DNA of 64,000 bases from Vibrio gazogenes (GCF_002196515.1 NZ_CP018836.1:744001-808000); one strand, 5' to 3'. Positions 1-9,207 are shown, numbered from the stretch's first letter. Translations and numbers: made by a program. Notes: generated from the sequence alone by a model not told the origin.

Positions 1-1
1 T

Positions 2-1285
2 TGGTGGGTGGTCATGTTGATTTTCTTCGTTATCCCCTATGGATTAATCACGTCAGAACTAAGTACAGCCTACCCTGGTGAAGGTGGGATTTACGACTGG
101 GTTAAGTCAGCTTTTGATTTCAAATGGGCGGTACGGACCACTTGGTTTTACTGGATAAACGTCGGTTTATGGATGCCCGCAGTTTACATCATGTTTGCCG
201 GTATGTTCGCCGAACTCTTTATGCCTGATCTGTCATTGTGGGGACAAATTGCGATTTGCATCGCTCTGACCTGGTTAACGATATGGATCTGTAATGTCTC
301 GGCAGATATTGGGGTTTGGGTCACCAACGTTGGCGCAATTTTGAAGATTATGGTTATCGGCACAGTTGGTGTGGGCGGTTTTATCTATGGCATGAAACAT
401 GGTGTTGCCAATGAATTTTCGCTCCAAACGATGACACCGGGTGTTGACTCTGCGGTCGCGTTCTTACCTGCGATTGTCTTTAACCTCATGGGATTTGAGC
501 TGGTCGCAACCATGACTTCAGAAATGAAAGATGTTCGTGATATGCCGAAAGCGGTGTTCCTTTCTATCGGCATTACAGCATTTTTATACATCTTTGGTAC
601 AGTCGGTATTTTGATGGCGTTACCCGTTAAAGATATTGGCTTGGTCGCCGGCTTGATCGATACCTTTAAAACCTTGTTTGGTGGCGGTGCAATGGGGACA
701 GCGATGGTTTATGCCCTCGGGGTTTGTGCTCTCCTGACGCTGATCGGCAACATGGTGAGCTGGACAATGGGCGCAAGCCGGGCTGCGGCTGAAGCTGCAC
801 AAGAAGGTGAGTTACCGGCGGCTGTGGCAAAAGTATCTGAGAAAGGCTCTCCGGTTGGGGCAAATAACATTACGGGAATCGTTTCTACCGTGGTCATTAT
901 CTCTTACGCGTTTTTCGCACAAGGGAACGACGATCTGTTCTGGTCGGTGTTTGCTTTCTCAAGCTGCATCTTCTTATTGCCTTATTTATTCATGTTCCCA
1001 GCGTACTTGAAACTTCGCGTTACGGATGGCGGACATGAGCGACCATTCAAGGTCCCTGGGGGTCGGGGAATGCAGTGGTTAATGTCAATCGTCTGTTTCT
1101 TGGTCGTTTTTCAAGCCGTAATTCTTTTCATCTTCCCGGAAGCGCTGGATTTAGAAGTGGCTGACTGGAATTACACCGCCCCTGTCTTGATCGGCGTCAT
1201 CGTGACCATTGTGATGGGTGAGTGGATTCTATCCGGCGCACTGAAAAGAAAACAAAATGAATTAAAGCAGCAAGATACTGAATGA
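2..1285 (+). CDS. aguD: Agmatine/putrescine antiporter (APC family), 5' end cut by window edge
   Basis: This is an inner-membrane amino acid/polyamine antiporter of the APC superfamily, expected to import agmatine in exchange for putrescine. The reading frame is open from base 2, and comparison with the full-length paralogue at 7250-8701 shows that about 45-50 N-terminal residues lie outside the window. The visible 427 residues are a series of hydrophobic segments. They share long identical stretches with the paralogue, such as the segment ending TTWFYWINVGLWMPAVYI and the FELVATM region. The stop codon overlaps a possible ATG at 1282, and agmatine deiminase follows immediately, so the two are surely co-transcribed. 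The substrate is inferred from the neighbouring agmatine deiminase and putrescine carbamoyltransferase genes; sequence alone shows only the APC family. Confidence 0.85.
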   Translation, partial: WWVVMLIFFVIPYGLITSELSTAYPGEGGIYDWVKSAFDFKWAVRTTWFYWINVGLWMPAVYIMFAGMFAELFMPDLSLWGQIAICIALTWLTIWICNVSADIGVWVTNVGAILKIMVIGTVGVGGFIYGMKHGVANEFSLQTMTPGVDSAVAFLPAIVFNLMGFELVATMTSEMKDVRDMPKAVFLSIGITAFLYIFGTVGILMALPVKDIGLVAGLIDTFKTLFGGGAMGTAMVYALGVCALLTLIGNMVSWTMGASRAAAEAAQEGELPAAVAKVSEKGSPVGANNITGIVSTVVIISYAFFAQGNDDLFWSVFAFSSCIFLLPYLFMFPAYLKLRVTDGGHERPFKVPGGRGMQWLMSIVCFLVVFQAVILFIFPEALDLEVADWNYTAPVLIGVIVTIVMGEWILSGALKRKQNELKQQDTE

Positions 1286-1296
1286 GGAGTATTGAG

Positions 1297-2388
1297 ATGA
1301 GCAAATTATTAGCGACAACCCCAAAACAAGACGGCTTCAGAATGCCGGCTGAACATGAACCTCACAGTGAAGTGTGGATGGCATGGCCTGAGCGGACGGA
1401 TAACTGGCGTGATGGTGCCAAACCCGCTCAGCGAGCTTTCGTTGAAGTCGCGACACAGATTCGCGCAACCACACCGGTCACCATGCTGGTGAGTGCAGAC
1501 CAGTATGATAATGCCGTGTCTCGTCTGCCTGATAACATCAGAGTGTTAGAAGTCTCAACCGATGATTCCTGGATGCGGGATATCGGCGCCAGTTACGTCG
1601 TCAATGATAAAGGCGAACGCCGTGGTGTTGACTGGGAGTTTAATGCCTGGGGTGGTTTTGTTGATGGTCTCTACTGGCCTTGGAAACGCGACGACCAAGT
1701 CGCGCAGAAAATGTGTGAAATGACGGGAGACAGCCGTTATCGCGCACCGATTGTTTTAGAAGGTGGTTCAATTCATGTTGACGGTGAAGGCACACTTTAT
1801 ACAACGGAAGAGTGTTTGCTGCATGCCAGCCGGAACCCCGATTTAACCAAAGAAGAATTAAGCAACATTCTTGGTGAACACTTAAATGTCGAAAAGATTA
1901 TCTGGTTACCTCATGGCTTATATAACGACGAAACCAATGGTCACGTTGATAACCTTCTTCATGTCGTGAAGCCCGGAGAAGTTGTTCTGACCTGGTGTGA
2001 TGATGAGCATGACCCACAATATGCAATTAGCCGTGAAGCTTACGACTGTTTAACCCGCCAGACCGATGCGAAAGGACGAAAAATCGTAGTCCACAAGCTC
2101 CCTATGCCTGGCCCGCTATTTATGAATGAAGCAGAAGCATCCGGGATTGATATTGCCGCAGGTATGGAACGTGAAGCCGGAGAGAGACTTGCCGCATCAT
2201 ATGCCAATTATCTGATTACCAATCACCAGATTGTATTTCCATTATTAGATGAACGTTACGATATGGACGTGAAACATAAATTAGAAACGCTCTATCCAGA
2301 TTATAAAGTGAATGGGGTGAATGCTCGGGAAATATTATTAGGCGGCGGAAATATTCACTGTATATCACAACAAGTACCGGCAGTTTAA
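1297..2388 (+). CDS. aguA: Agmatine deiminase (agmatine iminohydrolase)
   Basis: This cytoplasmic enzyme (EC 3.5.3.12) hydrolyses agmatine to N-carbamoylputrescine and ammonia. The protein of 363 residues belongs to the guanidino-group-modifying (pentein) superfamily. It carries the N-terminal motif with HSEVWMAWP, the WMRDIG and GGSIHVDGEGT active-site segments, the NGHVDN histidine motif, and the C-terminal GGGNIHC nucleophile (Cys about 355). I chose the ATG at 1297 because AGGAG at 1285-1289 lies 7 nt upstream. An in-frame ATG at 1282 overlapping the upstream stop would place the ribosome binding site inside the gene. Length is normal for the family (about 365). It sits between the antiporter and putrescine carbamoyltransferase, the usual agmatine catabolic arrangement. 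Confidence 0.95.
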   Translation: MSKLLATTPKQDGFRMPAEHEPHSEVWMAWPERTDNWRDGAKPAQRAFVEVATQIRATTPVTMLVSADQYDNAVSRLPDNIRVLEVSTDDSWMRDIGASYVVNDKGERRGVDWEFNAWGGFVDGLYWPWKRDDQVAQKMCEMTGDSRYRAPIVLEGGSIHVDGEGTLYTTEECLLHASRNPDLTKEELSNILGEHLNVEKIIWLPHGLYNDETNGHVDNLLHVVKPGEVVLTWCDDEHDPQYAISREAYDCLTRQTDAKGRKIVVHKLPMPGPLFMNEAEASGIDIAAGMEREAGERLAASYANYLITNHQIVFPLLDERYDMDVKHKLETLYPDYKVNGVNAREILLGGGNIHCISQQVPAV

Positions 2389-2444
2389 TTCATCACGTTT
2401 AATTTAAACGCCCTCTCAATTGAATAACGAATTAAATCTACTTT

Positions 2445-2466
2445 GTGTAGGTATGAATATCTACAC
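2445..2466 (+). promoter_or_regulatory. Small hairpin in the aguA-ptcA spacer
   Basis: GTGTAG at 2445-2450 pairs with CTACAC at 2461-2466 around a 10-nt loop, in the 108-bp gap before putrescine carbamoyltransferase. The ribosome binding site of that gene (AAGGA, 2484-2488) follows 17 nt downstream. It may modulate mRNA stability or translation between the two genes; only the short stem is seen and there is no T-run. Confidence 0.25.
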
Positions 2467-2496
2467 CCCAAATTCTGATCAAGAAGGAATAATATT

Positions 2497-3543
2497 ATGA
2501 AATTACCATCTTCAAGCGCGACCGAACTCAACAAAAAAAATATGGAACACATGGTGTCGATGAAAGACTTCAGTGTCGAAGAAATGGATCGCATGATGGA
2601 ATTAATGAGCTATTTAAAAGACGCGCGTCAGGACAATGCGATTCCTCAATTATTTAAGGGTAAATCTGTCGCGATGATTTTTGAGGCCGGCTCAACGCGG
2701 ACCCGCGTGTCTTTCGAAGTGGCAGCGACACTGTTAGGCGGTCATGCGCTGTTCTTATCGCCAAAAGATATCCACCTTGGCGGCAAAGAGTCGATTGATG
2801 ATACATCACGCGTGCTATCCCGTATGTGTGACATCATTATGGCGCGTACCAATAGCCCGGAAACACTGGATGGGTTACTGAAAATGTCGACTGTCCCCGT
2901 AATCAATGGGCTCGATACGCGTTTCCACCCCACTCAGATGCTGGCGGACCTCTTCACCATTAAAGAACATATCACTGACGGACGGGCTTTATCAGACTTA
3001 ACGCTGGCGTTCATGGGAGATGCAACGGATGTGTGCCGTTCACTGATGCTTACCTGTGCAAAATATGGAATGGGCTTTAAACAGATTGGTCCGAAGAAAT
3101 ACCATATGGAGCAAGCGTGGATTGATCTCGCCGAAGCCTTCTGTGCTGAATCTGGTGGTCATATCGAAATCACTGATGATGTCGACCAGATTCGTGACTG
3201 TGATGTGGTGTACGGTGATAGCTTCTACTGGGTCACTCAAACGGATGAGAAAGAAGAACGCTTGGCGGCATTCATGCCGGATTATGTGATTACAGAAGAA
3301 CTCATGGCGAAAGCAAAACCGGGCGCCATGCTCCTTCACTGCCTACCGGCGAACGATCAGGAAGAAATCACTCGTGGCGCACTTGAAAGCGAATACTCTG
3401 TTGCGTTCGATGAAGCTGAAAACCGTTTAACCGCACAAATGGCAATTTTGGTTTATTTCACTCACAAACATTCTCATCTGCCATCAGCCGATGTGGTGAA
3501 GAAACACGAAGCAAAAATCGGTGATTTTTTAAAAACGTTGTAA
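2497..3543 (+). CDS. ptcA: Putrescine carbamoyltransferase
   Basis: This enzyme (EC 2.1.3.6) phosphorolyses N-carbamoylputrescine to putrescine and carbamoyl phosphate, which a carbamate kinase would use to make ATP. The 348-residue protein is a member of the aspartate/ornithine carbamoyltransferase family. It has the carbamoyl-phosphate binding motif STRTR near residue 67, FHPTQ/LAD in the middle and LHCLP near residue 280. The segment DVVYGDSFYWV replaces the D-x3-SMG loop of ornithine carbamoyltransferase, which favours the putrescine enzyme, as does the operon context. AAGGA at 2484-2488 supports the start. No carbamate kinase gene follows; it must lie upstream of the window or elsewhere. 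Confidence 0.9.
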   Translation: MKLPSSSATELNKKNMEHMVSMKDFSVEEMDRMMELMSYLKDARQDNAIPQLFKGKSVAMIFEAGSTRTRVSFEVAATLLGGHALFLSPKDIHLGGKESIDDTSRVLSRMCDIIMARTNSPETLDGLLKMSTVPVINGLDTRFHPTQMLADLFTIKEHITDGRALSDLTLAFMGDATDVCRSLMLTCAKYGMGFKQIGPKKYHMEQAWIDLAEAFCAESGGHIEITDDVDQIRDCDVVYGDSFYWVTQTDEKEERLAAFMPDYVITEELMAKAKPGAMLLHCLPANDQEEITRGALESEYSVAFDEAENRLTAQMAILVYFTHKHSHLPSADVVKKHEAKIGDFLKTL

Positions 3544-3601
3544 CTCACTCGATATAAAGAAACGATCAATTAAAATACAGATTCATTGTTGAATGAGACA
3601 G

Positions 3602-3633
3602 ATGAAAGAGGTGGTGATTGCTGCCTCTTTCAT
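3602..3633 (+). terminator. Possible terminator hairpin after ptcA
   Basis: ATGAAAGAGG (3602-3611) pairs perfectly with CCTCTTTCAT (3624-3633) around a 12-nt loop, 60 bp after the ptcA stop and between two convergent genes. No strong T-run follows, so termination efficiency is uncertain; it could serve both directions. Confidence 0.4.
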
Positions 3634-3693
3634 TGATCTAAGTGCTAAATACATGGCGCAACCATCAATGAATAAAAGATGAATCTACCCTAT

Positions 3694-5088
3694 TTATTTT
3701 TTAATCCGACTCACACTAAATAAAATCGCTAAAAATACGGAGCCGGAAGCAAACCACAACCCTAGGTGGACTATATTTCCGGAAGATGAGGCAAGAGAAT
3801 CTGACTGGGATAGTATGATACCAATCACCGCAGTACCAAGACACTGACCAAATGTTCTCATCATCGCCAATACTCCGGAAGCATAACTACTGTAATTGAC
3901 CTGCACATTTGCCATCATTTCACGATTGTTAGGGCTTTGAAATAAGCCGAAACCAATACCACAAACTAAACTTCTCCACGCAATATCTAAAACTGACGGG
4001 GTTTGTGGGAGACCGATTAATAGCAGCGATCCCATCCCAAAAATGACAAGCCCGAACGTTGAAATCATTGCCGGATTTTTCTTATCGGCCAGCCTCCCTG
4101 CATGTGGTGCCGCAAGAATAATACCGACAGGCCATGGCAGGAAAAGCAGCGCGGATGCGAGTGGACTATAGCCATAAACCCCCTCATATAAAAATGGCAG
4201 TGCAATAAAAATAATCCCCTGAGCGATAAACGAAATGAAAGATGTAATCGCTGAGAGAGAGAAACGTTGATTTGAAAAAATTTCTAACGGCAACAATGGC
4301 GCAATGGTTCTGCGCTGACGATAAACGAATGCTATACCGCTCACCAACGCAGTTACCGCATAAAACAACGCCTGTTGTTCGTTATCACTGGTTACATGTT
4401 TAGAAAATGAGTTGGCACACAAGATCGTGCTACCCAGCATAATGACAGACAACAATGCACCGATTTTATCTAAAGGACGTGTATCAAGCTGAGCGGACTG
4501 AGGAAGAAATCGTTTCGAAAAAACGACAGCGATAACGCCGAGCGGGGCATTGATCATAAACAGCCACGGCCAGCTTAACGTAACCAACAAAGCACCACTG
4601 ATTAATGGTGCGACTGCGGTACATGTGGCAACTAATAATGCGTTCATCCCTAAAATTCGTCCGAGTAATCGGGTGGGGAAAATCCGTCTCAGGAGTGCCG
4701 GTGCGATACTGAGCGTCGCTGCGCCACCAATCCCCTGAATAAAACGCATGACCACCAGCTCTGATAATGAAGAAGATAATGCACATCCCACAGAAGACAG
4801 CGTAAAAACAATCAATCCCCCGATAAACTGTTTACGAAAACCGATACGAGTCGCCAGTGCTGAAAAAATAGCCAAAGACATCGCAACAGCAAGTAAGTAA
4901 CCATTCGCAACCCAAACGGCCTCGGAAGCACTGACCCCGAGTGATGTTGACATCTGGGGCAATGCTATATTGATCATCGAACCATCAAAAACATTCATCG
5001 TCGTCGTAATCATGACGGCCAACATCGCAAATAATCGTTCTTTACCGGGCAATCCGTCATCGCCCGCTTGATTCATAAACAGTGCCAT
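3694..5088 (-). CDS. MFS drug/metabolite exporter, DHA2-like
   Basis: This 464-residue, very hydrophobic protein of the major facilitator superfamily is an inner-membrane proton-driven exporter. It fits the 14-helix DHA2 (EmrB/QacA-like) group. Residues about 30-60 carry the family's first-helix pattern with VFDGSMINIALPQM, and the loop after helix 2 has the R-x-G-x-R/K type signature (TRIGFRKQF, about 92-100). VMRFIQGIGGA is the helix-4 motif and WLFMINAPLG is motif C-adjacent. The start is backed by AGAGG about 9 nt upstream. It is divergent from a LysR-type regulator, the usual arrangement for an inducible efflux gene. The substrate cannot be told from sequence. It is about 5 kb from the biosynthetic locus, so a role in exporting that product is possible but unproven. 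Confidence 0.85.
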   Translation of the reverse strand: MALFMNQAGDDGLPGKERLFAMLAVMITTTMNVFDGSMINIALPQMSTSLGVSASEAVWVANGYLLAVAMSLAIFSALATRIGFRKQFIGGLIVFTLSSVGCALSSSLSELVVMRFIQGIGGAATLSIAPALLRRIFPTRLLGRILGMNALLVATCTAVAPLISGALLVTLSWPWLFMINAPLGVIAVVFSKRFLPQSAQLDTRPLDKIGALLSVIMLGSTILCANSFSKHVTSDNEQQALFYAVTALVSGIAFVYRQRRTIAPLLPLEIFSNQRFSLSAITSFISFIAQGIIFIALPFLYEGVYGYSPLASALLFLPWPVGIILAAPHAGRLADKKNPAMISTFGLVIFGMGSLLLIGLPQTPSVLDIAWRSLVCGIGFGLFQSPNNREMMANVQVNYSSYASGVLAMMRTFGQCLGTAVIGIILSQSDSLASSSGNIVHLGLWFASGSVFLAILFSVSRIKK

Positions 5089-5223
5089 ATATTGCCACCT
5101 CTTTTCTTTGAAAGATTAAAGTTTAAATTGCTATCATACAAGGCGGAAGACGCATCAAATTCACTATATAGTTGCACCAGACGCCATATCATTTCAGATG
5201 CAACAACAATGCAAGGGGAAACG
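5089..5223. promoter_or_regulatory. Divergent promoter region of MFS exporter and LysR regulator
   Basis: This 135-bp gap between two divergent start codons should hold both promoters. It contains the inverted pair GTTGCA (5171-5176) and TGCAAC (5199-5204), close to the regulator start, as a candidate LysR binding element. The ribosome binding site AAGGGG (5213-5218) for the regulator lies at its right end. The spacing of the arms is wide, so the site is tentative. Confidence 0.35.
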
Positions 5224-6153
5224 ATGACCATGCCTGATATGAACTTACTCGCTGCACTGGACGTTTTACTTGCGGAGCAAAGTGTCGCAGGGGCTGCGAA
5301 TCAGTTATCTTTAAGTCCCTCAGCAATGAGCCGGACATTAGCCCGATTACGCTTCATCACGGGCGATCAACTGCTGGTTCGTGCCGGACGAAAGATGGTA
5401 TTAACCCCTTATGCTGAATCGATTAGAGAGCGGACAAGACAGACTGTATTTGAAGCGCTCAATATTCTTCAGCCAAATATTCAAGCTGTAGATTTACCCA
5501 CACTTGAACGGACTTTTACCATTCGTGCCAACGATGGATTCATTGAAACGTTTGCAGCCAAACTCATCACTCACATGACTCAACATGCGCCGCAAGTCCG
5601 GTTACGATTCATGCCAAAACAGCAAAAAAGCCCTGAGGCTCTGCGAGAAGGTAAAATCGATTTAGAAATTGGTGTACTCAAAAATATGGGGCCTGAAATA
5701 CGCATCAAAGCCTTGTTTTATGATCACTTCGTGGGTGTCGTCAGGAAAGGACACCCACTGAATCAATGCAAACAGGTAACGATACAACAATACTGTCAAT
5801 TTAGTCATATTATCGCTTCCCGAAGAGGTGATTTTTCAGGACCGGTCGATGAAGCGCTCAAAGCACAAGGCGTAGCGCGCCATATCGCTGCGACAGTCCC
5901 CAGCTTTCCTGCTGCACTTGAAGTCGCCAGAAATTCAGATTTAATCGCCTTAGTGCCAGCTTCATTTTTGATCAATGAATCACTGAGCGCCGGTGAATCT
6001 GGTTTATGGGTCTTTGAGCTGCCAGTACAGACCAATGACATTACGATTTCCATGATGTGGCATCCCCGCCTACAACTAGATTCCGCACATATCTGGCTGA
6101 GAGAACAAGTCGATAAAGTTTGTCAGGGAGCAATGGAAAAACGTTGGTTTTAA
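5224..6153 (+). CDS. LysR-family transcriptional regulator
   Basis: This is a DNA-binding regulator of 309 residues. The N-terminal winged helix-turn-helix (about residues 5-65) includes the AL-DVLL-AEQSVAGAANQLSLSPSAMSRTLARLR pattern seen in short form as LLAEQSVAGAA then SPSAMSRTL. A periplasmic-binding-protein-like effector domain follows. I placed the start at 5224 because AAGGGG lies 5 nt upstream and the HTH then begins at the usual distance; an in-frame ATG at 5068 would run into the divergent exporter gene. It is most likely the activator or repressor of the adjacent MFS exporter. The helix-turn-helix wording and length resemble the NodD/SyrM-like LysR subgroup, but the effector is unknown. 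Confidence 0.88.
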   Translation: MTMPDMNLLAALDVLLAEQSVAGAANQLSLSPSAMSRTLARLRFITGDQLLVRAGRKMVLTPYAESIRERTRQTVFEALNILQPNIQAVDLPTLERTFTIRANDGFIETFAAKLITHMTQHAPQVRLRFMPKQQKSPEALREGKIDLEIGVLKNMGPEIRIKALFYDHFVGVVRKGHPLNQCKQVTIQQYCQFSHIIASRRGDFSGPVDEALKAQGVARHIAATVPSFPAALEVARNSDLIALVPASFLINESLSAGESGLWVFELPVQTNDITISMMWHPRLQLDSAHIWLREQVDKVCQGAMEKRWF

Positions 6154-6261
6154 ATGACCAGCGATCAGGGCAAACGATATTGATCATATCAGGTTGATAA
6201 CGACTAGACGGATGATCGAACACTCATGGAACATCAACGAGTTAGCGCAATCCCTTTGATG

Positions 6262-6870
6262 TTATTTTTCTACTTTGGGAAGCACTTGCGGTAAGTAAGC
6301 CCCTAAATAGGCTTCTGTGAGAATAATCGCTTCTCTTTCCATCTCTGGCGCAATGTCCCCGTCTTCTCGATAGTTCATTGAATAGACTTTATCGGCAACC
6401 TGTAGCGCAACCGCAAAAATGTTGACGTCCGTGGGGAGCGGCGGCAGAACGAAATGTTCCCGATAGATGCTTTCGACTTTTTGGGCCAATAACTGATCAT
6501 TCTGCGCATCCGCATGGCGGATTGTCATGTAGGTATGTTGCCCTAATAGCGTATGTTGGGCCAGCGGACTCGTGCGATAGTAGTCAACAAAGCCTTTTTC
6601 GATCATTCGGTTTATATCAGACCAGTGAGTGACTTTATCACTATCGACCGCTTGGTTGAGAACGGTTTCGAAGTCGGTGAACACATCATCCATAAGTTCA
6701 CACATAAGGGCTTCAACATTGGGATAGTGGTGGTACACACTCGATGCGGCGATACTCGCTTCTTTGGCAATATCGTATATCGATATGGTATTCACATCCC
6801 TTTTTGAGGCTAAGTTGATTGCTGCGCTTCGGATCCTTTCCAGCCTTTGCTCTGTTGATTCTTTTCTCAT
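6262..6870 (-). CDS. TetR-family transcriptional regulator
   Basis: This 202-residue repressor has the TetR N-terminal helix-turn-helix: residues 8-55, including DIAKEASIAASSVYHHYPN and the following LMCELM helix. The helical C-terminal ligand-binding domain is unclassified. It is divergent from the second agmatine/putrescine-type antiporter (start 7250) with 379 bp between, so it probably controls that transporter and itself, perhaps in response to a polyamine. That ligand is inferred only from the neighbour. Confidence 0.85.
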   Translation of the reverse strand: MRKESTEQRLERIRSAAINLASKRDVNTISIYDIAKEASIAASSVYHHYPNVEALMCELMDDVFTDFETVLNQAVDSDKVTHWSDINRMIEKGFVDYYRTSPLAQHTLLGQHTYMTIRHADAQNDQLLAQKVESIYREHFVLPPLPTDVNIFAVALQVADKVYSMNYREDGDIAPEMEREAIILTEAYLGAYLPQVLPKVEK

Positions 6871-7069
6871 CTTTTAATCTCTAAATTCATGCTAGATGCT
6901 ACTTCTAACGCTCAACTTTCATTCCAGACTGAAAGTGACCATTACCGCTTTAAAGATGTACGTCACGAAATCAACCCATACTAGCATGATCTGGAAAACC
7001 AAGTTTGATGTTCGATTCCATTTTATGGCGGCTTATTGCAGGGGTCACCGTTTTCAGAACGAACCACAT

Positions 7070-7087
7070 ACTTGACTAGAATCAAGT
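7070..7087. promoter_or_regulatory. Candidate TetR operator palindrome
   Basis: The element is ACTTGA-N6-TCAAGT, an 18-bp imperfect palindrome about 160 bp upstream of the antiporter and 200 bp upstream of the TetR gene. Its size and symmetry suit a TetR dimer. Only one copy was seen. Confidence 0.35.
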
Positions 7088-7214
7088 TTCTGTTCAAGCG
7101 GGCGTCGGATATTGATTAATCTGCACTCGCTCAAGATTTTATGCCTGAAAACACATGAGCACCGGATAAGTGATTTGAGTAACAAGATTGTCCCCGCGAA
7201 GCTTTTACTATGGT

Positions 7215-7238
7215 GTTAGTAAGCTTTTAGTCACTAAC
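7215..7238 (+). promoter_or_regulatory. Leader hairpin just before the antiporter ribosome binding site
   Basis: GTTAGT (7215-7220) pairs with ACTAAC (7233-7238) over a 12-nt loop. The GGAG ribosome binding site (7239-7242) begins at the foot of the stem and the start codon is at 7250. It could tune translation; the stem is only 6 bp. Confidence 0.25.
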
Positions 7239-7249
7239 GGAGACAGAGC

Positions 7250-8701
7250 ATGAGTATTCAGACACAAGATCAGCAAATGGGAATCGGTAGTGTCGCTCTG
7301 TTTAGCCTATGTGCCGTGATTGCAGTGGATACTTTATGTGCATCCGCAGCGATTGGCGTCAGTTCGATTGGTTGGTGGGTAACCACGCTGATCATTTTTA
7401 TCATTCCCTACGGTCTCATTACCTCTGAACTCTCCGCATCTTATCCTTGCGAAGGCGGCATATATGACTGGGTCAAAAGGGCCTTTGGTTCCTGCTGGGC
7501 GATGAGAACAACGTGGTTTTACTGGATAAATGTCGGCTTATGGATGCCGGCAGTTTACATCATGTTCGCTGGCGTATTTTCTGAACTGTTTAACCTCGCC
7601 CTTTCTCTCTTTTCCCAAGTCGTGATTTGTATTGTTCTGACTTGGGTAACCATTGCGATTTGTAACGTGTCAACCAACATCGGTGTCTGGGTCGTCAATA
7701 TCTCAGCCGTCTTGAAAGTGGTAGTGATCCTCATTCTGGGGGTCGGTGGTTTTATGTATGCCGCCCAGTATGGCATCGCTAATCAGTTTAGTTTTTCTGC
7801 CATGTTACCGAGCTTTGATTCCGGTATCGCCTTTCTGCCTGCATTAGTCTTTAACCTCATGGGCTTTGAGCTCGTTGCCACCATGAGCAAAGATATGAAA
7901 GATGTGAGCGATATGCCCAAAGCGATATTTTTAGCCATTGGTATCACCGCATTTCTTTATATCTTCGGCACGCTAGGCATTTTAATGGCGTTACCGGTGG
8001 AAGATATCGGTTTAGTGTCGGGAATGATTGCCACACTGCGACAGTTGTTCGGAGATTCGGCGTTTGGTAACAGCATGGTCTACATCGTCGGTACCATGAT
8101 TTTACTGAGCTTTATCGGCAATATGGTGACTTGGACAATGGGGGCGGGAAGAGCAGCAGTAGAAGCGGCGAGAGAAGGCGAACTGCCTCAGATGATTGGC
8201 CAGTTACATGAAAAATACCATACCCCCTCAGGCGCCAATAAAATAACCGGTATCGTTTCCACGACGGTGATTGCTTTCTATGCGTTGTTTGCACAAAACA
8301 GTGATGGCCTATTCTGGTCGGTATTTGCGTTTTCCAGCTGTATTTTCTTAATCCCTTACTTGTTTATGTTTCCTGCTTATCTGAAACTCCGTTTAAGCGA
8401 CTTGGCAACACCACGCACCTTCAAAGTCCCGGGAAATATGCTTGTACAGTACACCCTCACCACCGTCTGTTTTCTGGTCATTGTACAAGCATTGATCCTG
8501 TTCATTTTCCCTGCGCTCATTGATTTCAGCATTGACTGGCGTTACAGCGCACCGGTATTGAGTGGCGTGATTGTGACGATTTTAGTCGGAGAGTATATGC
8601 TGAAACAAGCTGAGTTGAAGAAAGGCTTGCGAGTGAAAATATTGCTCGCCCAACCGATAGCAAACGAAGCAAGTCTGCGGTGTTTGAGTTATAGGCATTG
8701 A
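7250..8701 (+). CDS. Second APC-family agmatine/putrescine-type antiporter
   Basis: This 483-residue inner-membrane amino acid/polyamine exchanger closely resembles the AguD-like protein at the left edge through nearly its whole length. Shared stretches include the glycine-rich region with EGGIYDWVK, TTWFYWINVGLWMPAVYI and FELVATM. Because this copy is complete, it shows what the window edge removes from the first one. The C-terminal 25 or so residues diverge. It stands alone on the plus strand behind a TetR regulator rather than in the agmatine operon, so the paralogue probably responds to a different signal or carries a related amine. The exact substrate is not determinable from sequence. 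Confidence 0.85.
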   Translation: MSIQTQDQQMGIGSVALFSLCAVIAVDTLCASAAIGVSSIGWWVTTLIIFIIPYGLITSELSASYPCEGGIYDWVKRAFGSCWAMRTTWFYWINVGLWMPAVYIMFAGVFSELFNLALSLFSQVVICIVLTWVTIAICNVSTNIGVWVVNISAVLKVVVILILGVGGFMYAAQYGIANQFSFSAMLPSFDSGIAFLPALVFNLMGFELVATMSKDMKDVSDMPKAIFLAIGITAFLYIFGTLGILMALPVEDIGLVSGMIATLRQLFGDSAFGNSMVYIVGTMILLSFIGNMVTWTMGAGRAAVEAAREGELPQMIGQLHEKYHTPSGANKITGIVSTTVIAFYALFAQNSDGLFWSVFAFSSCIFLIPYLFMFPAYLKLRLSDLATPRTFKVPGNMLVQYTLTTVCFLVIVQALILFIFPALIDFSIDWRYSAPVLSGVIVTILVGEYMLKQAELKKGLRVKILLAQPIANEASLRCLSYRH

Positions 8702-8706
8702 TTCAA

Positions 8707-9207
8707 TCACAGGATGACACTACCTATGTGAAGACTTAAAGCGCTTCCGAATAAGCCGAGACCATACGCACCGTGTGCTAAAAAACTTAACCACCGCGCT
8801 TTCCAAGGCCTTGGGGTTTGACTGGCAGCAACCCCAAAACCAAGACAAGGCTGAATGAGACAAAAAGGGAATACCAGCGTGACAATACCAGTGAATATCG
8901 CAGGAATCACCCTCGGCTCAGTCAACCACCCTTCTCCCCAAATGAACACATGAGTCAGCGCAAAAATAATCCCTATCACGTAATGCAGCACCCAACCTAG
9001 CGGCTTTTCTCCCCGAATCGATGGCGTCGCCATAATAGGCCGATGGACGAACTGTCCTTTAGGCATGCATGCCAGCCAACGGGCGATCAGTGCATAGTTT
9101 AGTGGTGGGCTATTAAATATATTTTTTTGTAACCAACCCCAGACATCCATGATGAACGTGGCACCGATGCCGACCAATATCGCTTGTAACCCCATTGAAG
9201 TTTCCAT
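8707..9207 (-). CDS. DUF2938 family membrane protein
   Basis: This 166-residue protein with about four or five hydrophobic segments matches the DUF2938 pattern: N-terminal GIGATFIMDVWG, central PLGWVLHYVIGI, then LTEPRVIPAI, and VFPFCLIQPCLGFGVAASQTP. Function is unknown. I chose the ATG at 9207 because AGGAG sits 7 nt upstream; in-frame GTG/ATG codons up to 9222 overlap that site. It is divergent from a MerR regulator and the two share the palindrome at 9269-9288, so it is probably that regulator's target. The gene ends 5 bp from the convergent antiporter stop. Confidence 0.8.
   Translation of the reverse strand: METSMGLQAILVGIGATFIMDVWGWLQKNIFNSPPLNYALIARWLACMPKGQFVHRPIMATPSIRGEKPLGWVLHYVIGIIFALTHVFIWGEGWLTEPRVIPAIFTGIVTLVFPFCLIQPCLGFGVAASQTPRPWKARWLSFLAHGAYGLGLFGSALSLHIGSVIL

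Larger units (their letters stand above)
6871..7249. promoter_or_regulatory. Divergent regulatory region between TetR gene and antiporter
   Basis: This 379-bp non-coding stretch should carry both promoters. I see a symmetric element at 7070-7087, an 8-bp inverted pair CATGCTAG (6888-6895) and CTAGCATG (6981-6988), and a short hairpin at 7215-7238 just before the antiporter ribosome binding site. AAGCTTTTA is repeated at 7199-7207 and 7221-7229. I see no convincing small gene here. Confidence 0.5.

Noticed and set aside
5068..5223. Longer LysR protein starting at 5068
   Set aside because: This would overlap the divergent exporter start and add 52 residues before the helix-turn-helix; the ATG at 5224 has a good ribosome binding site.
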